Shown here piece after piece: positions 1 through 4,704 of a stretch of 5,074 nt of DNA. Both the position numbers and the translations under genes were made by a program. Source of the stretch: Acidobacteriota bacterium. Lineage in GTDB: Bacteria > Acidobacteriota > Terriglobia > UBA7540. The DNA is taken from positions 1 to 5,074 of the forward strand of contig JAKAWN010000475.1 of the NCBI GenBank assembly GCA_021827245.1, read 5' to 3'. How positions within the stretch are numbered: position 1 is the stretch's first letter; every line of letters begins with the position of its first letter. The notes under the pieces were generated by a model. The model was not told where the DNA came from, ran no database searches, and worked only from the letters and a program-made list of their open reading frames with translations.

Positions 1-99
1 CCGCCTGTTGATCCCGCCTGACGAGCTGCCGAACTTAACATAGACCGGCCACTTCAGAACTCGCCAAATTGCAACCGCCGAATGCGCCCGCCTTGACGC
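1..99 (-). other. Window-edge stretch after the coiled-coil gene, possible start of another gene
   Basis: This lies downstream of the minus-strand coiled-coil gene and no complete gene is present. Two open minus-strand frames run off the edge. One has an ATG at 41-39 and begins MLSSAARQAGSTG, but there is no good Shine-Dalgarno site before it. The other is in the same frame as the preceding gene, stays open after its TAA (102-100) to the edge, and ends in WPVYVKFGSSSGGINRR. That reads like real protein but has no ATG, GTG or TTG start in view. I cannot decide between them. No terminator-like hairpin with a T-run was seen. Confidence 0.25.
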
Positions 100-561
100 T
101 TACTCTTCAAGCTTTCGTTTGGCGGCACTCGCCTCCAATTCTCGCCGCTTGCGATCTTCTTCCTCCAGCTTCTGACGCGCTGCTTCGGCCTCGCGCCGCA
201 GCCGCTCCTCTTCGCGTCGCCGTGCCTCCTCCTTCTCGCGCTGGTAGCGCGCAAGGCCTTGCTTGATTGAGCGTTCGCGCGCTTCGAGCGGCCCATCGAG
301 CGTTGCCAACAACTGTGTGTGCGCCTTGTGACCTCGATGCCAAAAATCAACATACGGTCGGATCGCGCTCTCAAGGCGGAAGCGCAACTGGGCGATCGCC
401 TTTACTTGCTCCCCGGCAGCCTGAAACTGCTCGTCGGTCGAGACCACCGTGAGCGTCTTCGTCTCCTCCAGCCTGGCTTGAACGAGTGCAGAAAGTTCTG
501 CTTTCTCCTCGTCCCGCAGATTGAGTTCGGGCGAACTGATCAAAGTGATAGCAGCCTCCAT
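100..561 (-). CDS. Coiled-coil phage-type protein, possibly C-terminally shortened
   Basis: This is a 153-residue protein of unknown biochemical function. The N-terminal ~95 residues are a mixed helical region including SPELNLRDEEKAELSAL (10-26) and RPYVDFWHRGHKAH (68-81). From about residue 95 to the end it is an almost unbroken Arg/Glu/Lys/Ala helix (REKEEARRREEERLRREAEA and onward), a strong coiled-coil prediction. The ATG at 561-559 is preceded by GGAGGTG (569-575) at a 7-base gap, which supports this start. It follows the exonuclease gene by 85 bases on the same strand, so it is probably in the RecT/exonuclease transcription unit. From memory, similar phage proteins next to recT genes continue beyond the charged helix into a further C-terminal domain. 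Here a TAA ends the protein inside the coil, so it may be a short or truncated version. The gene is secure; a role in recombination or replication is inferred from position only. Confidence 0.8.
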   Translation of the reverse strand: MEAAITLISSPELNLRDEEKAELSALVQARLEETKTLTVVSTDEQFQAAGEQVKAIAQLRFRLESAIRPYVDFWHRGHKAHTQLLATLDGPLEARERSIKQGLARYQREKEEARRREEERLRREAEAARQKLEEEDRKRRELEASAAKRKLEE

Positions 562-591
562 AGGTTGACACCTCCGAGGATGTTTTGTTGT

Positions 592-599
592 GGGGGGGG
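592..599. repeat. Homopolymer of eight G (C8 in the mRNA sense)
   Basis: Eight consecutive G on the plus strand lie in the gap between the exonuclease stop and the coiled-coil gene start. In the minus-strand transcript this is a C8 run about 16 bases upstream of the GGAGGTG site (569-575). Such runs can slip in replication and are hard to sequence. No function is shown. Confidence 0.6.
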
Positions 600-620
600 C
601 GCTGAGGGAAGAAACACCGC

Positions 621-643
621 CGGCCAGAATCCAGCGGCCAGAA
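621..643. repeat. 9-bp direct repeat CGGCCAGAA x2
   Basis: CGGCCAGAA occurs at 621-629 and again at 635-643, a 14-base period, immediately after the exonuclease stop codon (649-647). It could be a small tandem duplication or a protein-binding site. Nothing else supports a function. Confidence 0.5.
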
Positions 644-646
644 CTT

Positions 647-1297
647 CTACGCAGCTTCGTCGAGATCCGTCCGAGCGCCTGCTTGAATGTCCATGCCCTG
701 ATTCATCTTCCAGGCTGTCACCACCAGCGCGGCGCGGAAGACGTCGAAATCAGCAAGGTCGCTATAGGCCGTGAGCTTGTATGACCCGTCGCGCCTCAGT
801 TGCAAGACGGCACGGTCATACTTGAAAGGAGGCACCACGGGCTTTGGCAGCAGGAGTTCGTATCCAGCCGTTTGTAGGGCAAAGGCAGGGTAGAGCCGCT
901 CGATGCACTTCAAGTCGATGATCCACAATTTCCCGGCCAGTGACCCTGTGCGGTCAATCGTCCCGCCACAGAGCATGCCGTTGATTCGACCGACCTGCCG
1001 ATGCTCGATCAGTTGCGGCCGAAAGCCCGACTCGCGGATGAACTTTTCGTAGCCTGCCAGGTGACCCTGAATCTCAGGATCTACCGTGTCCATGTCGAGG
1101 CAGCTTTCATCGAGATATTGGGTGGCTTTGTGAACATATTCCCCAACGATGCGCTTACGGTCGAGCACTTCGGGCGCGACCATCGAGTAATCCGCGGAGA
1201 GGCCGGCCGAGTGAAGCACCTGGGTGACGCTCGGTACGGGCTTTCCTTGGACAAGGTAGAGATGACGTTCAGCGTCGAAAGTGAAATCAATGCCCAC
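647..1297 (-). CDS. PD-(D/E)XK exonuclease, RecB/lambda-exonuclease-like partner of RecT
   Basis: This is a 216-residue predicted nuclease that would resect double-stranded DNA ends to give the single strand used by the neighbouring RecT annealase. The visible motifs are those of the PD-(D/E)XK superfamily: GEYVH (52-56) near the N-terminus, IEHRQV with E98, GGTIDR with D115, WIIDLK with D128-x-K130 as the catalytic core, and LQTAGY (141-146), which gives a QxxxY motif with Q142 and Y146 as in RecB/Cas4-type nucleases. The N-terminal segment with VPSVTQVL (21-28) is also typical. The start is GTG (1297-1295), chosen because GGAGGG (1306-1311) lies 8 bases upstream and the family N-terminus begins there. 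The gene overlaps the recT stop by 11 bases, which suggests translational coupling. The superfamily call is strong. Whether it acts 5'-3' or 3'-5', and as which oligomer, cannot be told from sequence. Confidence 0.87.
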   Translation of the reverse strand: MGIDFTFDAERHLYLVQGKPVPSVTQVLHSAGLSADYSMVAPEVLDRKRIVGEYVHKATQYLDESCLDMDTVDPEIQGHLAGYEKFIRESGFRPQLIEHRQVGRINGMLCGGTIDRTGSLAGKLWIIDLKCIERLYPAFALQTAGYELLLPKPVVPPFKYDRAVLQLRRDGSYKLTAYSDLADFDVFRAALVVTAWKMNQGMDIQAGARTDLDEAA

Positions 1298-2516
1298 TGT
1301 CTAAGCCCTCCGTGAACCCATCGAGCATGTGATACCGATGGGTCTGGTCCGTCACGAGGGCGAGCCGCACCGTAGCTTCTCGGCCCTGGCGCCGGGCGAT
1401 TTCAGGCAGCATGTCCGTTCGATTGGAATAGACGGTGGTTGCCGAGCCGTTGTGCGAAATCTTGAAGACCACGTATTCCACACCTTTCCCGTTGCTCCGG
1501 AGAGTCTTTCCGGACGCGTCAGCTTCAACTGGGCCAATTACACCGCGCAGAGTGATCGGCGTTGACTGCGTCCCATTGGGCGGCACCGTGCCATTCGCTC
1601 CCGATCCCGTTGACGGCTGTTTCTGCTTCGCATCGCCAGGACTTGCGGGGCCGCCAGCTTGACCGTTGTTCTGCTGCGATTCTGTCTTGCGCTGCGGCTC
1701 GCGGATCGCTAGCTTTGCCGCCTGGTTCTTCTGCCCATTTGAGCCGGCGGGTGGCAAGGTTCGTTGGGGCTGGCGGATGGCGGAAATGGCGGTTTGTGTT
1801 TCCTCGACGCCCATCTCCCGGTACTCGTCGCGCACCGCCGCCTCGACCAACGTCATGTCCTCGCTGGATAGGCACAGCCGCTTGGCCATTCGCCGGATGG
1901 GGCTTTTCTTGATCATCTCGTCTTCGAACCGCCGCCAAGGACTCCAGGACTCGCAGGCCGACTCCGAGCACTGCTTGACCTTCTCAATTTCCTGCCGGGT
2001 CATCCACTCGAAGTCGGTGCGGCCATCGCGAAACTCGACCACGGCGTAGGCGCCAATCCACTCGCCGCGCTTTGCCGGATCGAGCACCGGGACGTGTACG
2101 AGTTGACGGCCGGTGCCGAGCTTCAGCGAGAATTGATCACCCTGATGAACGATCGCGGGGTAGATGCTCGATACATTCCCCGTGCGGTGGGCGAGGGCAA
2201 TGAAACCTCGGTAGCCAATGAGGAGTTGGCACTTCAAAATGTTATTGGCCTTCTTGTCCCGCCGCGGCACCAGATAAGCGTGACCCAGTTTGTTGCCGAG
2301 CATCAAGCCAAGCTGTGAAGCTTCGAGCACCGCCTGGACGATGCTCAGTGCCTCGCACTGCCGCAAGAACGAGTCCGAACGGACCGTTTCGAGCGCGACG
2401 TAAATCATCTTGTCCGCATCGAGATGTCGCGGCAGATACTTCACAATCTGCGTGCGCGCCTGGACGAGCAGAGTCTCCACGGTGTGCGCAGTCTTCGGAC
2501 TCGTGGTCTGACTCAT
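1287..2516 (-). CDS. recT: RecT-family single-strand annealing protein with C-terminal linker and OB-like domain
   Basis: This is a 409-residue recombinase that binds single-stranded DNA and anneals complementary strands during phage recombination. Residues ~10-235 are the RecT core. Family-like stretches include DADKMIYVALETVRSD (33-48), ALSIVQAVLEASQLGLML (56-73), LGHAYLVP (77-84), LLIGYRGFIALAHRTG (98-113) and SPIRRMAKRL (205-214). Residues ~236-319 form a Gln/Asn/Gly/Pro-rich linker with two related motifs, AIRQPQR (246-252) and AIREPQR (270-276). Residues ~320-403 look like a small beta-rich domain, strand-strand-strand-helix-strand-strand, which I infer to be OB-fold-like. E. coli RecT is about 269 residues, so the extension is substantial. 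The ATG at 2516-2514 is preferred over an in-frame ATG at 2564 because GGAGGTG (2523-2529) lies 6 bases before it. It is the first gene of the recT-exonuclease-coil unit. The family is confident, the C-terminal fold is inference. Confidence 0.92.
   Translation of the reverse strand: MSQTTSPKTAHTVETLLVQARTQIVKYLPRHLDADKMIYVALETVRSDSFLRQCEALSIVQAVLEASQLGLMLGNKLGHAYLVPRRDKKANNILKCQLLIGYRGFIALAHRTGNVSSIYPAIVHQGDQFSLKLGTGRQLVHVPVLDPAKRGEWIGAYAVVEFRDGRTDFEWMTRQEIEKVKQCSESACESWSPWRRFEDEMIKKSPIRRMAKRLCLSSEDMTLVEAAVRDEYREMGVEETQTAISAIRQPQRTLPPAGSNGQKNQAAKLAIREPQRKTESQQNNGQAGGPASPGDAKQKQPSTGSGANGTVPPNGTQSTPITLRGVIGPVEADASGKTLRSNGKGVEYVVFKISHNGSATTVYSNRTDMLPEIARRQGREATVRLALVTDQTHRYHMLDGFTEGLDSGH
1306..1311 (-). 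promoter_or_regulatory. Shine-Dalgarno site fixing the GTG start of the exonuclease
   Basis: GGAGGG on the minus strand lies 8 bases before the GTG at 1297-1295, inside the last codons of recT. It decides the non-ATG start and indicates coupled translation of the recT/exonuclease pair. Confidence 0.7.
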
Positions 2517-2522
2517 TGAATT

Positions 2523-2529
2523 CACCTCC
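2523..2529 (-). promoter_or_regulatory. Shine-Dalgarno site fixing the recT start
   Basis: GGAGGTG on the minus strand lies 6 bases before the ATG at 2516-2514. It argues against the longer reading from the ATG at 2564, which would place this site inside the coding region. Confidence 0.8.
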
Positions 2530-2552
2530 ATTGCAAGTGTTAGTGGCGCGTC

Positions 2553-2578
2553 GCAGGCGAGCAAACGTAGGCGCCTGC
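2553..2578. repeat. GC-rich inverted repeat in the recT leader
   Basis: GCAGGCG (2553-2559) and CGCCTGC (2572-2578) are perfectly complementary 7-base arms around a 12-base loop. In the minus-strand transcript they would form a hairpin about 24 bases upstream of the recT Shine-Dalgarno site. No T-run follows, so it is not a standard terminator. It could be a leader structure or a binding site for a repressor. Function is not shown. Confidence 0.4.
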
Positions 2579-2594
2579 TGTGACGCGGCGAATC

Positions 2595-2623
2595 CTTAGT
2601 TCGGGATGCGATTTTTCCTTCAA
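2595..2623 (-). promoter_or_regulatory. Weak candidate promoter for the recT operon
   Basis: On the minus strand, TTGAAG (2623-2618) is followed after exactly 17 bases by ACTAAG (2600-2595), a partial sigma-70-like -35/-10 pair with 4 of 6 and 3 of 6 consensus matches. The -35 overlaps a perfect palindrome, CTTCA-A-TGAAG (2618-2628), which could be an operator. A start near 2588 would give a leader of about 70 bases that includes the 2553-2578 inverted repeat. Confidence 0.3.
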
Positions 2624-2644
2624 TGAAGCGATGGCCCCGTAGAG

Positions 2645-2674
2645 GAAGGGTAAACGGTATACTTTGAAGGGTAA
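2645..2674 (+). promoter_or_regulatory. Direct repeats GAAGGGTAA flanking a TATACT box upstream of the HNH gene
   Basis: GAAGGGTAA occurs at 2645-2653 and 2666-2674, 21 bases apart (two helical turns). Between them is TATACT (2658-2663), a good -10 hexamer, but the region 16-18 bases upstream (about 2634-2641) has no recognisable -35. The second copy also supplies GAAGGG as a Shine-Dalgarno-like site 9 bases before the ATG at 2681. The arrangement fits a regulated promoter whose flanking boxes bind a regulator. A start just after this -10 would leave a very short leader, so the box may not be the real promoter. Confidence 0.35.
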
Positions 2675-2680
2675 GTTGCC

Positions 2681-3721
2681 ATGGCGAATAGCAAAAAGCA
2701 TAAGAGTAAACCCTCGGAGGGCCTCCTATTCCACGCGGTTCAGAGCCGCAGGTTTGGCACGTCTATTTGCTTTCTGTGTGGGAGAAGGTTAGGTACCAAA
2801 AATAGGGCCGACGAGCATGTCATTTCGCGCTGGCTACAGGACCGCTTCTGTCTTTGGGACCATCGCCTATACTTGCTCAACAAGACCAGCATCCCCTATC
2901 GACAACTCAAGATCCCTTGTTGCGATGAGTGCAACAATGAACATCTCGCAAAGTTCGAAGCTTCTATGCGAGAGGCGGTTGAAAAGGGTGCGGACGAAGT
3001 GATCGCTCAGGACCCGCTCGTCCCTTTTATCTGGCTGGGAAAGATACTCTATGGCCTTCTCTACAAGGAGTTCTTCCTCCATCTTGAGCGCAGAAACCCG
3101 ACAAAAGGCAGAATCGTGAGCAGGTCCATGCTTCGCAGGTACGGCACGCACCACCTTTTCCTACAGGCGGCTCGGGCCCCATTGGTGTTCCGGGACTCCT
3201 TCCCTGCCTCTATCTTTGTCTTTAGGACCCAGGCCTCAAAAGATCCACGCTTGCAGTTTGATTTTTGCGATTCCTACGACTGGCTGACCATCTCTCTTCG
3301 GCTGGGTGCGGTGGGCATGGTCGCAGCCTTGCAGGATGGCGGCGCACAACGCCAGATCCACGCGCCCGACCTTGAAAGATATAGGGCAATCGATTTTCAC
3401 CCATTGCAGTTCGCTGAGCTCACGGCAATGTTTTTTTATAAGGCAAGTCTCATGAACCGAGTGCCCAAGTACATGACTATCGAGGCGTCAGGTCGCGTGG
3501 TCGTTTGCCAACCTCCCTTGGGCGGGTTCACCACTGCACCGTTATTTGATGACTGGGACCAAGCTGCTTATGCCCGAATCTTATCGCAGTTCACCGGTTA
3601 TCCCTTGCAGGACATATTCCGTCCTCCAAATCAAGTCGCGAGTTGGCTTCACAATGAGAAAGGCGAAGTTCGGGCTATGGACCTCGAATCTAATCCCTGG
3701 TCACGCGGCCTTGCTCGATAG
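2681..3721 (+). CDS. HNH-like zinc protein, probable endonuclease of unknown role
   Basis: This is a 346-residue soluble protein of a family I know only as HNH-related hypothetical proteins. The N-terminal ~95 residues carry CxxC at 30-33 (CFLCGRR), then ADEHVISRWL (43-52) with E45-H46, then CDECNNEHL (81-89) with C81-xx-C84 and N85-N86. This C2...EH...C2-N layout is the zinc knuckle and metal site of HNH/EH-type endonucleases. Residues ~100-346 contain no motif I recognise; they are mixed helix and strand with hydrophobic helical stretches (for example 114-133) but no clear signal peptide or transmembrane segment. It is the only plus-strand gene, inserted between ssb and recT, and it appears somewhat richer in A+T than its neighbours (for example a T-rich run at 3430-3438). 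This suggests an acquired accessory gene, perhaps for defence, superinfection exclusion or DNA cutting. The ATG at 2681 is preceded by GAAGGG. Catalysis is inferred, not shown. Confidence 0.8.
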   Translation: MANSKKHKSKPSEGLLFHAVQSRRFGTSICFLCGRRLGTKNRADEHVISRWLQDRFCLWDHRLYLLNKTSIPYRQLKIPCCDECNNEHLAKFEASMREAVEKGADEVIAQDPLVPFIWLGKILYGLLYKEFFLHLERRNPTKGRIVSRSMLRRYGTHHLFLQAARAPLVFRDSFPASIFVFRTQASKDPRLQFDFCDSYDWLTISLRLGAVGMVAALQDGGAQRQIHAPDLERYRAIDFHPLQFAELTAMFFYKASLMNRVPKYMTIEASGRVVVCQPPLGGFTTAPLFDDWDQAAYARILSQFTGYPLQDIFRPPNQVASWLHNEKGEVRAMDLESNPWSRGLAR

Positions 3722-3822
3722 CCATCTACCACATTTTTGCAGCCCAGTTTTGTAATGGGGACAAGGACAAAGTCGAGATTATTAGCTTCCTGCGTGAGTG
3801 GCGAGATTTTGAGGCGGAATGA
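3694..3822 (+). pseudogene. Coding-like tail without a start, gene remnant or displaced C-terminus
   Basis: In the frame one base behind that of the HNH gene, translation is open from 3694 (after a TAA at 3691-3693) to a TGA at 3820-3822. The later part reads like genuine protein: YHIFAAQF, then CNGDKDKVEIIS, then FLREWRDFEAE before the stop. There is no ATG, GTG or TTG start in frame. It overlaps the end of the HNH gene (stop 3719-3721). Either it is the 3' remnant of a gene removed when the HNH gene arrived, or it is the true C-terminus of the HNH protein displaced by an indel or sequencing error. I do not recognise the sequence. Confidence 0.35.
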
Positions 3823-3866
3823 GGCAGTGGGCCGCTGAGAATCGTCACGGCCTCGAATGCCGTACC
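3823..3866. other. Convergent gap between HNH region and ssb
   Basis: This short spacer lies between the plus-strand HNH region and the minus-strand ssb stop. It holds only weak complementarity: ACGGC at 3847-3851 with GCCGT at 3859-3863, without a T-run on either side. No convincing terminator is visible even though two transcripts converge here. Confidence 0.4.
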
Positions 3867-4304
3867 CTAGAAGGGAATTTCGTCCGCTTCGTCCTGCCGG
3901 AAGGGATTGTCCTCCTCGGAGGGCTTGGGTGCCTGGGAGGGATTGGTCTCTTTCGGCTTGGCTCCGTTGCCGTTTGCAGATGGGGAAAGCATCTGCATGT
4001 ACCGGGCGACGATGTCAAATGACTTGCGCTCGTTTCCGTCGCGGTCGTTCCACGTCCCAGTGCGAATAGACCCTTCGATGTACACCTGCTTGCTCTTGGT
4101 GAGATACTCACCACAGATTTCGGCCAGCTTGCCCCAAGCCACAATCGAGTGCCACTCGGTCCGCTTCTGGACTTCGCCGGCCTTATTCTTGAAGGTCTCG
4201 TTCGTCGCCAGCGAAAAGCGGCAGACTGCGGCGCCCGACGCCGTGTATTTCACTTCCGGGTCCTTTCCCAAATGGCCCGCTAAAATTACTTTGTTTACGC
4301 TCAT
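3867..4304 (-). CDS. ssb: Single-stranded DNA-binding protein (SSB)
   Basis: This is a 145-residue SSB that coats single-stranded DNA and recruits partners during replication and recombination. The N-terminal OB-fold (about 1-107) is typical: SVNKVILAGHLGKDPEVKYT (2-21), FSLATNE (30-36), TEWHSIVAWGKLAEICGEYL (49-68), QVYIEGSIRTGTW (73-85). W51, W57 and W85 lie where aromatic DNA-stacking residues sit in the family. A short Pro/Ser/Asn-rich linker (108-131) leads to an acidic tip ending DEADEIPF, the conserved partner-binding tail. At 145 residues it is shorter than the 178 of E. coli, mainly in the linker. The ATG at 4304-4302 has AGGAG (4315-4319) about 10 bases upstream and gives the family N-terminus; longer in-frame readings upstream are not family-like. 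It overlaps the upstream 85-residue gene as ATGA. The intact tail suggests it can recruit other proteins, possibly including the exonuclease encoded nearby. Confidence 0.95.
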   Translation of the reverse strand: MSVNKVILAGHLGKDPEVKYTASGAAVCRFSLATNETFKNKAGEVQKRTEWHSIVAWGKLAEICGEYLTKSKQVYIEGSIRTGTWNDRDGNERKSFDIVARYMQMLSPSANGNGAKPKETNPSQAPKPSEEDNPFRQDEADEIPF

Positions 4305-4558
4305 GATTTTTCGACTCCTTTCCTGAACACTTTCCCTTTCCTCAAACCTTGCCTGCTGCGCTCGGCGCGCTTCTGCTCCGCGGCAATGATTGCGGCCCGA
4401 TTCCATACTTGCGCCCACGTAATGGAAAGCTGCTGATGGTACCCTTTTTGACGAAGGCCAAGTCCCCAAGGTTCGACATGAGCCACTAGAGGCCGCTTGC
4501 CGATCAGCAGCGGTGTTTCCAACACCAACCGCCTCCGGCGATCAATCAGGCGTGTCAT
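4301..4558 (-). CDS. Small basic protein of unknown function, coupled to ssb
   Basis: This is an 85-residue protein, strongly basic at both ends (RRRR at 7-10; an Arg/Lys-rich stretch from 63 to 84). The centre holds HVEPWGLGLRQKGYHQQLSI (27-46), then TWAQVWNRAAIIAAEQ (47-62), a tryptophan-containing probable amphipathic helix. I recall similar short proteins with a W-A-x-x-W/Y-x-R-A helix in phage early regions, but I know no assigned function. The ATG at 4558-4556 is preceded by GAGGTG (4563-4568). The stop overlaps the ssb start as ATGA, so the two are almost surely co-translated. The charge and position suggest nucleic acid binding or an SSB/replication accessory, which is inference. Confidence 0.75.
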   Translation of the reverse strand: MTRLIDRRRRLVLETPLLIGKRPLVAHVEPWGLGLRQKGYHQQLSITWAQVWNRAAIIAAEQKRAERSRQGLRKGKVFRKGVEKS

Positions 4559-4583
4559 GCCTCACCTCGGTAAGTTCCTTCCA

Positions 4584-4624
4584 GTTGCCCCCGTCCGCCA
4601 CCCCTCACACTGACGGAAGGCAAC
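4584..4624. repeat. Compound stem-loop upstream of the ssb operon
   Basis: GTTGCC (4584-4589) pairs with GGCAAC (4619-4624). Inside it, CCGTC (4591-4595) pairs with GACGG (4612-4616), separated by a 1x2 internal loop and closed by a 16-base loop. This gives 11 base pairs in all. An alternative outer pairing, CCTTCC (4577-4582) with GGAAGG (4615-4620), competes with it. In the minus transcript it lies between the helical protein gene and the 85-residue gene, about 16 bases before the latter's Shine-Dalgarno site. No T-run follows, so it is not a standard terminator. Confidence 0.45.
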
Positions 4625-4704
4625 GGTTCGAACGCTGAAGCCAGCCTGACCACGATTGGAGAAATTGCGCTGTCCCCTATTGGATTCAGCTCAGACCAAA
4701 CCCT

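Noticed and set aside
319..774. Long plus-strand open frame opposite the coil and exonuclease genes
   Set aside because: It is antisense to two well-supported genes, spans the gap between them, has no good ribosome site and no family-like sequence; high GC makes such frames common.
1525..1971. Minus-strand open frame of 148 codons within recT
   Set aside because: It lies wholly inside the confident recT gene in another frame, and its composition is typical of a shifted GC-rich frame.
2517..2564. Longer recT reading from the ATG at 2564
   Set aside because: The added 16 residues are not family-like, and the strong GGAGGTG site would fall inside them, pointing to the ATG at 2516.
3754..3838. 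Small plus-strand frame from an ATG after the HNH gene
   Set aside because: It starts at ATGGGGACA without a ribosome site, and its translation is less protein-like than the overlapping frame ending FLREWRDFEAE.
3847..3863. Possible terminator hairpin between the convergent genes
   Set aside because: Only a 5-base stem (ACGGC/GCCGT) without a T-run on either strand.
3907..4326. Plus-strand open frame of 139 codons opposite ssb
   Set aside because: It is the antisense of a clear SSB gene, with no ribosome site or recognisable domain.
4305..4469. Longer ssb reading from upstream in-frame codons
   Set aside because: The extra 55 residues overlap the 85-residue gene and do not resemble SSB; the start MSVNKVILAG has its own AGGAG site.
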